A DNA stretch of 64,000 nucleotides from Oehlia diaphana. Lineage: Eukaryota > Glomeromycota > Glomeromycetes > Glomerales > Glomeraceae. The position numbers were made by a program, and so were the translations under genes. Positions 42,901-53,398 of this stretch are shown here, piece by piece. Positions within the stretch are counted from its first letter, which is position 1; every line of letters begins with the position of its first letter. Location of the stretch: positions 8,288 through 72,287 of the forward strand of contig QZLH01000189.1 in NCBI GenBank assembly GCA_003833135.1, in the 5' to 3' direction. The notes under the pieces were generated by a model. It ran no database searches, was not told where the DNA came from, and saw only the letters and a program-made list of their open reading frames with translations.

Positions 42901-43592
42901 TCATCTTTAATTTTTCGCAAACAATTTCGAATTTCACGAAGTCTGAACATGACATTAGCATTAATGCATTTCGTATTTCTATTCGTATTTCTATAAGTTG
43001 ACCAAAATTTCGCGAGAGATTTATAAAAAGAAGTACGAGTATCTTTATCAATCATTTTAACAGATTGAGACAGTACGTATAATACTGATGACATAACGTT
43101 TCTACATATAAATGTGATTGTGTTAAAAGGAAATGAATTGGTAATTGAACAACTTTTACATACTATAAAATTGTACTTACAGAAAAAGTTCCAATTGTGC
43201 TATCGTAGATTCATCATAACATTCCCATTTATGATCCGAAAGAAGTTTTGCCGCTTTAATAGCGAAACATATCACTAAATAGAAAAAAAAAACAAAATTT
43301 AGATTAATTTTTAAATGATAAAATACACGATATAAAGAAACCATACCTTTCTCATCTCCAATACTCTCACTAGGACGACTTATTGAATCTTCCATTAAAA
43401 GAATTGTTTTATGTAAAGCATAATTATAAATTCTAAAATAGTATATTTTTTCAAAAAATAAAAATTTAGTATATACGCTAACATTTTCTTAATCTTTTAC
43501 TATACTTACAAACTATTTTTATCTGCCAACACTTTAAGAATTTCATGATATTCTTTAAATCGTGATTCTGATATTATTGTGTTTGAAGACAT
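39912..43592 (-). CDS. Array gene copy A: unrecognised helical protein with acidic repeats and PPxY tail
   Basis: Seven exons (43592-43510, 43432-43347, 43274-43181, 43101-42786, 42691-42489, 42396-42159, 42077-39912), all GT-AG and in phase; 1061 residues. Residues 1 to about 340 (exons 1-6) are predicted mostly helical by eye, with MEDSISRPSESIGDEKG, FYKSLAKFWSTYRNT, LREIRNCLRKIKDDQ, FEYSAGKWYNDWREM, LPDNIDTLLIGYL and ETHVKKQLTFKAVEVLY. Exon 7 gives a Ser/Thr-rich linker (TIHSTHSTHSIDSTHLTPP), a basic coiled coil (KQIKQIVEGVNKLFKERRKI), four roughly 70-residue acidic repeats, the PPPPPY...LPSPY...LPPGY region and a conserved amphipathic tail KKIIKEVENIVDKAAKAHQ. No signal peptide or membrane segment. 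No family recognised; function unknown. Confidence 0.78.
40540..41220 (-). repeat. 210-bp tandem repeats inside exon 7 of copy A
   Basis: About four units of about 70 codons, each with LDNYEVIFDIDEILNHQ and (in two) VVKDTKDVNIVNDKNDAKNT. The two central units (around 40831 and 41041, 210 bp apart) are almost identical in DNA, so expansion is recent. Related, more diverged units occur in copies B and C. Confidence 0.85.
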
Positions 43593-43639
43593 TTTTTTTT
43601 TTTTTTTCGAAAAGAATGTAAAAATGAATAGTATAAATA

Positions 43640-43690
43640 ACTTTTTGACGTTGTTACACGAATGACACTATTGTTGTTTAATCATGCAGT
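43640..43690 (-). promoter_or_regulatory. Candidate shared promoter element of the array
   Basis: The motif 'ttgttacacgaatgacacta' (43656-43675, plus-strand spelling) about 65-80 bp upstream of copy A recurs upstream of copy C as 'ttgttacacaaatgacgcta' (from about 57082), and in shortened form upstream of the copy B C-terminal ORF ('ttgttacacggtaacac', from 48652). Conservation at like distance suggests a functional element; it could also be recent duplication. Confidence 0.4.
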
Positions 43691-45849
43691 TGACGTCGGG
43701 GTAAATTGAATTATTAAATGGCTATTAGTATTTTTAATAAACTTAGGTAGTATGGAAACTTATTTTGTTTTAGCATTGAAAGGAGAAAAGTTCTCACAGC
43801 AATAAAGAATTAGGAAAGAATAGTAAGCAATTATATGCACATTATCATAAACAATCTTGATTGAACCTTGATTAAAATAAGTAAACTTGAAAGAAATAAG
43901 TATATGTAATATAATTTAAAATATCGGAATTTCGGCAATCCCCTACTTCTTATTGCATCTTCTTATTATTATTATATCATTTAAAAAAATATATATAAAA
44001 AAAAAATTATACCCTGTAAATAAATACATTATAAGCGAATAAACGAATTCATTTTTTATTTTTTATACCTAGTTTCAAATTTAACCAAAAAAGGGGGTTC
44101 GAACCAAAATCAATTAATCAAACGCATATTTTTTTTAGATGAATTCGCCAAGAAAGATTCCATCAATCACATAAAGTAAATCCATTATCCGAATAAGTTT
44201 GACTACGCATATCTAATAATGTACAAGTGTGTTTACATTGTGTACGACGTAATATCATATGCATCATACATATGAAAGTATAATATTAGATGCACAGACT
44301 TTGATCAGAAAATTATTTGGTAAAAAAGTCTCAAAAATAGCGGGATTTTTTTCTTAAAAAATAAAATCAAGTGGAGAAAAGATTCGATTTTAATCCCAAA
44401 AACAGGTAAAAAATTATACCACGAGCGTAAATATTAAGTACAACAAAAAAAAAATTCCCGAAACTTTGATTTTCAAAGTAATTATTAATTATAAAACTTT
44501 TAAAGAACCCCTTTTCAGAACTGATGGGAAAAAAAAACTGTGACTCCCTAAAATATAAACACTTTTCTTTATTTATTTCCCCATGCATAAAATCATACGA
44601 AAATAATTTATCTATGAGTTGATTATTTCGTTCTAATGAACATAAATGGTAAGGAATCCTTTTTTTTTTGTGTTTCATAACATCATGGGACTCGTGTTAC
44701 ATCAATTGTAAAAAATACGATTTCATAAGAATTACGTAGAACGTAGATAAGATTGGAATCAACCATCTTACTAATCGAAAATTAAATTGATTATCTAAAC
44801 CAAGAAAATTAATTTTCTTTTTTTTTTTTTTTTTTGAATGTTAATTTTAGAAACTTAAAATGCACTATTTTTGAAGCAAAAAATTGATCGCCGTCCGACA
44901 TACTAACGCGCAGATATCTTTCATACTTCTCATTACTTGGTATAATAAGTGCCATGTGTTTAGATATTAGAATCAAAAATTCAGAATAAAAATTCCATTA
45001 AGGTTGATTTTTGACTGAATTGAATCGCGACCTTTAAAAGAAAAATGATAATTGAATTTTGTCGCAATTACACAAAATGTTTTTTTAAATCCGAATGATT
45101 TAGTATACAGCCAATTATAAATCATCACTAAATAATGTCAAAGTATAAATTATTAGATTAGGATAAGATTTTTTTTTTTTATTTATATTTTTTAATGTTG
45201 AATCTTCTAAAATTTCACCTTCAAAGAGTACTGTACTACAATTATGTTTTCGATTTCATAATATAATATACTTGTATATGTATAATATTTTTTCAAAATT
45301 TTTTACTTATTATTATTCACAAATTTTTGTTTATATAAGTGTAGATTCAAAACATGAAAGATTTAAAATTGAATTAAAGAGTTTTTTCAACTTTGCCATA
45401 TGCGGTAGTGTAAAAAGTTTGTACTAAAATTAGCTTATAATGGTTACTACTAATTACAGTCTCTATTTTTTTTTTATCAAGTATTTTATAGTAAATTTGC
45501 ATATTTTTTCTCGTATGTGCTTCAAAGATCAGTCTTCATGTCATTTCGACCTCCCGAGAATGTCCCGGTATGTCTAGGAAACGTTCGGGAAATATCTAGA
45601 ACGTTTGGAAAATGTACCGAAATGGGAAAGATTCCTTTCATAGGGATTTCATTATTAAAAAAAAATCAATAAATTTTTATATTACATCAAGAGATTAGTC
45701 AAATAAATTATATTGAACAGTATACTGTACGTTGATTTTTTTTATTTTCTATTTATATCTTAAATCTACTTAAAAAATGATCTTAGATTTAAAGTACTAA
45801 ACAACTTTTTCAATTCAACAATTATCTCTTATCTCTTCACACTTCACTA

Positions 45850-46085
45850 ATTATTATTAACAGCAGCTTGGTGAGTTTCAATGATTTAATTAAAAGTTTT
45901 GAAAATGATTTTTCGTCATATCAGTTGCACATTATCTAATTGTACATTATAATTATTTTGAATAATTAATTATGGTGATGTATGTAATTTGTATGCTATA
46001 TTACTATAAAGAGAGGGCAATGATTCTTTTAGTGCAATTGATATATTAGAATTATTGGAATTCAAGTTTTCTAAAATCGAAATAA
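45850..46085 (-). pseudogene. Relic of the array gene C-terminus
   Basis: Pieces match the tail-coding DNA of copy A in order: 'cagcagcttggtgagtttc' (compare 'cagctgcttgatgagcttt'), 'aagttttgaaaatgattt', 'ttattttgaataattaatta' and 'aaagagagggcaatgattct' followed by 'ttttagtgcaatt' (compare 'aaggagagggtaataattct', 'ttttaatgcaatt'). The frame is destroyed. It shows that the array once had a further copy or that a 3' end was left behind. Confidence 0.6.
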
Positions 46086-47050
46086 ATTTTAAATGAACTA
46101 CTTTACATAATAATTACTCATTATACGAAGGCTTTCAATATTTATTTGTTCTCGCGTTGTAACGAGTGATATAACAAGCTCCTTTGATTCACTCTTGAAT
46201 ATATTTTACTAATCCTATGGTGCATAACATCTAAAGGCATCAAATAAAATTAATGATTTTAAAATATTAACTACTTAATAAAATTTTATGATAATTGAAA
46301 ATATAAACTGATAATTATACTTTAAGTTCTTCTCTTTCAAATTATTGGATTATTTTTTCCATAACTGTCATATTTCAGGAGCTATTAAGATTTAAAGTTG
46401 ATGTATTTTCATATTAATTTATATAATTTTATATGTAAATGGGAAAAATTCGGAATTTTTAATCACGTGAAAATGATTTTAACCAATCATATTAATTTAA
46501 TTTATAATACATAAAATGATCAACATCTTTATTACCAAATTTAGTAATAATCTAACTTTATTTAGTAATAATCTAACTATATTTAGTAATGATCAGCATA
46601 AAATAAATTTCGGACTATTGATGCCTTTAGGTGTTATGAACCATAACTCGTAGAATTAATCACCTGGTCACATGACATTGTCAATAGGAAAATTTCATCG
46701 CACGTGTATATAAATATTTTTTTTCACCTACAATACCTCCCGTTTCTGCCATTTCTTCCATCACTGCGATTGAAAATGCGCCACTCACCCATTTTAGAAT
46801 GGCAGGACCCAAACCTTACTGATACTTTAATAATTTTACAAAAACAAGGGGTTATTGGTTATCTTTAGGAAGTGTATAGCTAACAAGATAGGAGACGAGA
46901 TTGATAGAAGAAATCTTATTTATCAAGTATACAGGAGCTTCTATGCAATATTGAAGCAAGAAATAGTATTTAGGAATAAATTTAAAAATTAAAAAGTGGC
47001 ATATTGTTTATTAATCTAATTAAATTTATATAATAAAATTTTTCAAATCA

Positions 47051-47158
47051 CCGGGGGTGATCATCACCGTTGGCCAGAATTATCAATTTTTACCGGCACT
47101 ATATTTTATAATGCTGGTTGATTGTCATAATTTCAGTCACCGGTGATCAACACCCCTG
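47051..47158. mobile_element. Small inverted-repeat element (about 108 bp)
   Basis: The left end reads ccgggggtgatcatcaccg; the right end, reverse complemented, gcaggggtgttgatcaccgg. Both continue to 'gaaattat/gaattat'. GC-richer than the flanks. No 8-bp duplication is seen, so boundaries are approximate. Confidence 0.55.
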
Positions 47159-47361
47159 CGATAGTTAGAAAAATTCCTTTTAAATTACTATATACTGCAT
47201 AAATTTAACATTTTAACCTTTTCATTAGTTACATTAAGCTTTAGCATAATACATTCAACCTTAATTTTTTAAAAAAATTATTTTAAAGAAACATATTTCT
47301 AAGTATTTTTACTATATCTACTTTTTACGATATTTGTTCCTTTGCAACTTCAGGTTTTACA

Positions 47362-48576
47362 TTAGCAGAAGAGATTATCTATTTCATCAACAAACTCTTC
47401 TGCAACATTATAATAATTATATAGATAATTTTTTGTTTTAATAGTGAGTAAAATCCTCGTATCATTCGTATCATTCAAATCGGTTGCAATTTTAACTGCA
47501 TTATCTGAAATAACTACATCATTCAAATAATTCTGATGTTTAAATATTTCATCAACATCAGAAATTACTTCATAATTATCTATATTATCATCTAAATTTT
47601 TCTGATGTCCAAGTATTTCATCAACCTCATATTTATCTTTATGCATTGAATCATCAATTTCTTCCGTAAGATTATAATTACTATGTTGAATTAAGTCCTT
47701 CGCATCACTCACTGCGTTTATAGCTTCCTTTTCTTTTTCAGATAATTCAGGTTTACTTGGATTACTAGATAATCTTTTTTTTTCAATATTGACAGCAGCT
47801 TGATGAGCTTTAGCAGCTTTATCTACTAGATTTTCTACTTCTTTAACGATTTTTTTGATAGTTTTGAACCATGATGGTTCGTTATCTTGAACATTATTCT
47901 CTTGAACATTATTATTATTCTCTTGTACATTATTCTCTTGTACATTGTTCTCTTGTACATATTTATGGATAATATTAATTATGATATTATTATCTAATTT
48001 ATTATAATCAGGTGGTAATATATTTTTTAACGTACTTATATCACATTCGTTATAAGGGGAAGGCAACAATTCTTTTAATGCAGTTAAATTCTCAATATCC
48101 TTTTCACTGTAAGGAGAAGGTGGTGGTATTTCTTCACCAAACATTTCATAATCAATTAGACATAATTTATCATCAAACTCTTCTACGGAATTATAATAAT
48201 TATATAAATAATTTTTTGCTGAAATATTGAGTAAAATCTTCGTATCATTCGCATCATTCGCATCATTCAAATCTGTTGCAATTTTAACTGCATTATCTGA
48301 AATAACTACATCATCCAAATAATTCTGATGTTTAAGTATTTCATCAACATCAGAAATTACTTCATAATTATCTATATTATCATCCAAATTTTTCTGATGT
48401 CCTCCAAGTATTTCATCAACATCAAAAATTACTTCATAATTATCTACATTATCATTCAAATATTTCTGATGTTTCGTAATATTATGATCACTATTAGTTT
48501 CATATTTTTTGATCGGTATTTTACCAATTAAATCTATATGTTCATCGTTAGTAGAGGTGAATATTGGGGATGACAT
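47362..48576 (-). CDS. Array copy B, C-terminal-only ORF
   Basis: An intact 404-residue ORF with its own ATG (48576) that contains only repeat and tail modules of the family. It runs from a short novel start (SSPIFTSTNDEHIDLIGKIP) through NYEVIFDVDEIL repeats, IPPPSPYSEKDIENL, LPPDYNKLD, VQENN repeats, and the conserved tail TIKKIVKEVENLVDKAAKAH. After that comes a second block of repeats ending EEFVDEIDNLFC, so the order of modules is rearranged. It lacks the helical N-terminal domain, whose broken copy lies 1.7 kb upstream. The upstream TTGTTACAC motif suggests it could be expressed; it may equally be a 5'-truncated fragment that still happens to be open. Confidence 0.55.
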   Translation of the reverse strand: MSSPIFTSTNDEHIDLIGKIPIKKYETNSDHNITKHQKYLNDNVDNYEVIFDVDEILGGHQKNLDDNIDNYEVISDVDEILKHQNYLDDVVISDNAVKIATDLNDANDANDTKILLNISAKNYLYNYYNSVEEFDDKLCLIDYEMFGEEIPPPSPYSEKDIENLTALKELLPSPYNECDISTLKNILPPDYNKLDNNIIINIIHKYVQENNVQENNVQENNNNVQENNVQDNEPSWFKTIKKIVKEVENLVDKAAKAHQAAVNIEKKRLSSNPSKPELSEKEKEAINAVSDAKDLIQHSNYNLTEEIDDSMHKDKYEVDEILGHQKNLDDNIDNYEVISDVDEIFKHQNYLNDVVISDNAVKIATDLNDTNDTRILLTIKTKNYLYNYYNVAEEFVDEIDNLFC

Positions 48577-50180
48577 TTTGAAAAAAATAAGAAAAAAAAC
48601 AGATGGGAATTTTTTAAATTTGAGAAAATGTTAAGAAATAATTTATATTGTTACACGGTAACACAAACTTACACACAAGTATATGCATGAACTTTGTCAT
48701 TTCCATACAACCGAGAATATCTATTTCAATGAAATATTTTTAGTTTCTAACTTGGAAATTTTGAACGCTAATAAGCTATTTAAGTTAGTTACCAAATTAA
48801 CTTTTATAATTCTCTGCTAGGATTATTATCTTTTTGATTATAAAATAACGAACCATAAAATAATAATAGGGAATGACTCGATTCACACAAGAATTGGAAG
48901 GCATGAAGCCATAGTTGCAAAACTTATGCAGTGTGATTTGTTTTCTATAAAAGATCTTTAGAATGATTGTCCAATAAAATCCGAGAAAAAAAAAATTTAT
49001 ACTGCATTAAGTTAGAGATACCCGATTGCCTATTTACCTTGTTGGATTTTTATGTGAATTGTAAAACTATTAATAATACGATAATTCCAGGATTAAAATT
49101 TCTTTTTTTTTTGATAAAATTTGAAACAGTTCCTAGATATATATAATACGTTTTACAATCTAAAATGCTTTTTAAAAGTTATTTAACGCTTAATCTCAGA
49201 ATCAATCTAAAAAAAATATACGAAATGATAAAACAATGCACGCCGATCTGAGGGAATTTTATCTTTTGTCCATTTACCCAATAGAAAGTGTGATGTTGAA
49301 AATATTGAAAATCTACTTCATATATATACAGTGATAGCGGAAAAAACTGACAATTAATAATGGGAATTATCTCGTGTGATTTTTGTCCAAAAATCTTAAA
49401 AATTTAACATAATGCACTTCATAGTACATATTTTAAGGGTATCAATACTTATTAATATATCATGTCATCTTCACTCTCTATTAATAATTCTATAGTTTAA
49501 ATATGAATTTTATTAAATTAAGAGCATAAATTCCTATTAATACCTTTATTTACATGATATTTTTCCACATTTAGTGATTATAAAAAAATAAAATATAGAT
49601 TATCGGAATCGTCTCATCAAGACGAATCAATTGGTGGTAGTTTCATGTTTCTAAATGCAATAGATAAGGAATTATATGTCAAAATGTCAAAATATTAGCA
49701 TTTTTCTTTATTATTTACTGTGTCACTTAAGATTTTAAGATGTTGTCACCAAAATTAAGTCAATTTTTCAAAATGATCAAAATGGATAAATTAATTCGAT
49801 CTTAACACTCAAAAGTCAAAATAGTTGAATTAAAATGTTAATGACTATCATCACCATAAAAAATAACAAAAGTGTTTTAAGGATATTCAGCTTCTAATCA
49901 TCCAATTTTAATGATCTATAGCTCATTTGAAAGACCTATTTAAGAAGATTCAAATGATGATAAGATCATAGCGATAGCATTAATATTGACAGTGCTATCA
50001 TTGTTTAAAGATATAGATGTTTTGCTTATTATTACAGGATCTGCTCAATGATTTTTATACGATAAGATTCATCTCATCGAGAGGATTCTAAAGACATGTA
50101 TTTTATATCTGTAACTATAATATCGACGAAGTTATTGTAGTTTGAAAATTATGTTCTTTCATGATCATTTGAAAATCAAG
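48577..50180. other. DNA separating the two halves of copy B
   Basis: About 1.6 kb with no match to the other copies apart from the first 100 bp (promoter-like). Around 49600-50100 it contains 'ctcatcaagacgaatcaa' and 'atgatctatagctcatttga', diverged pieces of the fold-back element at 7508-8030. Insertion or rearrangement through such an element may have split the gene. No ORF. Confidence 0.45.
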
Positions 50181-50241
50181 TAATATTTTCTTTCGATTTC
50201 TTTTCTTTCTCTTTCTTTTCTTCTTTCTTCAAATATTTCTA

Positions 50242-52196
50242 CTACAGTAGCTCTGAAAAAAGATCCTCAACATTTTTATTCCTTTTATTATTTGATAGCT
50301 TACTATATACTTCATTAATTTCATTAATATGCTCAATTTTACGTTGCTCTTTAAATAATTTGTTTACTCCTTCAACAATTTGCTTAATTTGCTTACGTTG
50401 CTGCTGATGTTCTTTTTGGGGATTCGATAAAGTAGTTATTAATTTTTTAGGAAAACTAAATCTACGAGATTTCTCCCCAGGAGAATTAGGAGGAGTAAGG
50501 TGAGTAGAATCAATAGAGTGAGTAGAATAAGTAGAGTGAATAGTGTAAGTAGAGCGAGTAGAATAAATAGAGTATGAAGATAAAGGTCGTGAAGAAATAG
50601 TCATAGGGATCGAAGTGAAAGAAGAATTAGACCAGTTCATAGAAAAATGTTGTAAATTAGTAGTTACAGGGATCGAATTGACAGAAAGCGGTCGTGAAGA
50701 TAAAGGTCGTGAAGTAATATTCGTAGAGCTAGTCGTAGGGCTAGAAGAAATAGACCAGCTGTTGAATTTCAATTCGATCTACAAATAAAAATTCATTTCT
50801 CGTTATAAAAAAAGATTATATATATTTAATGAAGAAAGATTTTTTTATAAATTTTACCACTTCTTTGAATTCTTGTTTTGTGGTTTTTTCTTTTATTACA
50901 TATAAAACTTCTACGGCCTTGAAAGTTAATTGTTTTTTTACGTGAGTTTCGATTATTTCATTACAATAAGGTAATATATTTTTTTATTTGAGGGAAAAAT
51001 TCTTCAAGAATTCGTTGGCTCAAATGTAAACATCCGATTCCTAATATTTCCCTAAAAAAAAAAGAAAAAAAAAAGGTTTAATGATTACCAATAATTATTT
51101 TTTTTTTAAAAAAAAAAAATTCATACATACCCTCCAGATTTAAGCACTTTATATTCAATATTTCGGAAACTTGTATTCTTCTCTTTTACTCTTTCAAATT
51201 CTTTGATTGATAATTTAAATAATTTCTTGGAAAATTTTTTAATATTTTCTGAATTTGATTGTTGCATTTCTCTCCAATCATTATACCATTTCCCAGCGGA
51301 ATATTCAAACTAATCGTTTTTTTAAAGTGGCGCAGCGTTAAAATTTTGTGGCGAAGTAAAATAAAATATTAAAAAAAAAAGATTTTTTTTTTGTTACTTA
51401 CGTCCAAAACATCAGTTAAGGAAGAAAGAGCGGAAAAATATTCACTATTCACAACATTAACAACAGTTTCTAAAACTTTACTACTTGCTGATACAAATGA
51501 TCAAGATTATCTTTAATTTTTCGTAAACAATTTCGAATTTCACGAAGTCTGAACATGACATTAGCATTAATGCATTTCGTATTACTATACGTATTTCTAT
51601 AAGTTGACCAAAATTTCGCGAGAGATTTATAAAAAGAAGAACGAATAACTGTATTAATCATTTTAACAGATTGAGACAGTACGTATAATACTGATGACAT
51701 GACGTTTCTACATAAATGTGATTGTGTTAAAAGGAAATAAATCGGTATTTGAACAACTTTATGTACTATAAAATTGTACTTACAGAAAAAGTTCCAATTG
51801 TGCTATAGTAGAATCATCATAACATTCCCATTTATGATCCGAAAGATGTTTTGCCGCTTTAATAGCGAATTCTATATCACTAAATAGAAAAAACAAATTT
51901 TTAGATTAATTTTAAATGATAAAACACACAATATAAAGAAACCATACCTTTCTCATTGACTTCAATACTCTCATCAGGACGACTTATTGAATCTTCCATT
52001 AAACGATTTGTTTTATGTAAAGCATAATTATAAATTCTAAATAGTATTTTTTCAAAAAATAAAATTTTAGTATATACGTTAACATTTTCTTAATCTTTTA
52101 TTTGTATGCTTACAAACTATTTTTATCTGCCAAAAATTTAAGAATTTCATTATATTCTTTAAATTGTGTTTCTGATATTATTGTGTTTGAAGACAT
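50242..52196 (-). pseudogene. Array copy B, N-terminal pseudogene
   Basis: Exons 1-7 of the family are present in order (52196-52114, 52036-51948, 51871-51784, 51707-51402, 51309-51131, 51051-50858, then from about 50778 down). Compared with copy A, exon 4 is 10 nt short (306 versus 316) and runs into TAG at 51470; exon 5 lacks 24 nt in frame; exon 6 lacks 44 nt (194 versus 238), out of frame; and exon 7 has a 5-nt insertion (about 50242-50247) creating TAG. Exon 3 would need an acceptor shifted by 8 nt to keep frame. Homology stops at about 50180. It cannot code the family protein. Confidence 0.8.
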
Positions 52197-53398
52197 TTTT
52201 TTTTTTTTTGAAAAAAAAAAACTACGTGTAAAATAATAAGCAAAAGTATTATTAGTTTGTCAGACTCATATAATCATACATTGCATTATATAAAATAAGT
52301 AATTTTAAATAAGGAATATATAAATATAGTCGCATTTTTAAGTTTCAGTTTCAGTTGTTCCGAATCTGCCGAAACCTGGCGAAATTTCCGAAACTTGATA
52401 TAGTGAATTTATCCTTAAAGAATAAAATTAAGCGAAGAAAAGATTTCTACAAGATTCCAAGGCGGTCAGTCGAGAGTGTAGACATTTATTCAAAGTAATT
52501 AATAATATAACTTTAACACTGATGTTTGAAACCCTAACAGATTTTCATGTCACATGAAAACTATTTTATATACTCTCGTTCTAATGAACATGCTGTAAAT
52601 GGTAAAGGATCAATATTATTTATGTTTCAGGACTCGTGCTACGTCAATTAATAAATACATTTCAACGAAATTTCGTAGGTAGAATTTGAAACAAAATCTT
52701 ACTAATTGAAAGTCGATTCGAATCGATTCGAATCAATTTAAATTTTAAAATTATTAGAACAACATACAGTATATGCGATGTTTTTTGAAAATTAAGTTAC
52801 AAAGACACTGATCGACGTACATCGCCACTATCACGCGAATATTTTATTGCGTATGAATAGATTTAGAGCGAATATTTATAATTGGAAAATTAGAAACACT
52901 TAAAACGATCAATCCAATTTTAATTGATTTTTAAAGATTTGATTTTCAACTGAATCGATTAAAAAAAAAATTTCAAAACGAGTTTTTACTGGACATCAGT
53001 TACTTACAAATCTGGATATTAAAATGTGGAATTAATGAAAACTACAAAACGCTTAGATCATTTAGAACACACGAAAGAGCAATTCACCTAAATCATCAAT
53101 CGCAAGTGTACAATAATACTCAGGATAAAGGTAAAATACATTCACTGTACGAAAGTTATTCTTTGAAAAAATTAATTCTTGTCAAACTTTGAAATGAAAT
53201 AATTTCATGAAGACAATCAATATCCAAAGAGAGAAAGTTATTTTTGTGCTTAATATTAGCGTGAATACATTAGTTTTTATTAATAAATACAATAAATAAG
53301 ATACAAAAAAAAAAAATAATAATAAATTTTTTCTATATCTTGTGTCGCGAGTAAATTAGTAAATTTTTTGAATACATATAAAACTTAAAGCCTTAGAG
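52197..53398. other. Region between array copies B and C
   Basis: The first part is the 5' flank of copy B with matches to the flanks of A and C ('aagcgaagaaaagattt', 'cgttctaatgaacat', 'actcgtgctacgtcaatt'). The part next to copy C (53040-53300) resembles the 3' flank of copy A. No gene seen. Confidence 0.5.

Larger units (their letters stand above)
43593..47361. other. Region between array copies A and B
   Basis: The first 1.6 kb is the 5' flank of copy A, homologous to the flanks of copies B (52200-52700) and C (57000-58600): shared words include 'tttacattgtgtacg', 'ccatgcataaaatca' and 'cgttctaat'. This block creates look-alike minus-strand ORFs at 44367-44678 and 57915-58187, which I treat as DNA-level duplication rather than genes. 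Further on lie a relic of the family (about 45850-46085) and a small MITE (47051-47158). The rest is AT-rich with no coding signal. Confidence 0.55.

Noticed and set aside
44367..44678. 103-codon minus-strand ORF with a look-alike at 57915-58187 (shared MHG-x-INKEKC and SEKGFFK)
   Set aside because: Similarity is explained by the duplicated 5' flanks of copies A and C; the third copy (near 52500) is not open, the two ORFs differ by indels outside the shared words, and there is no ATG-context or splice support.
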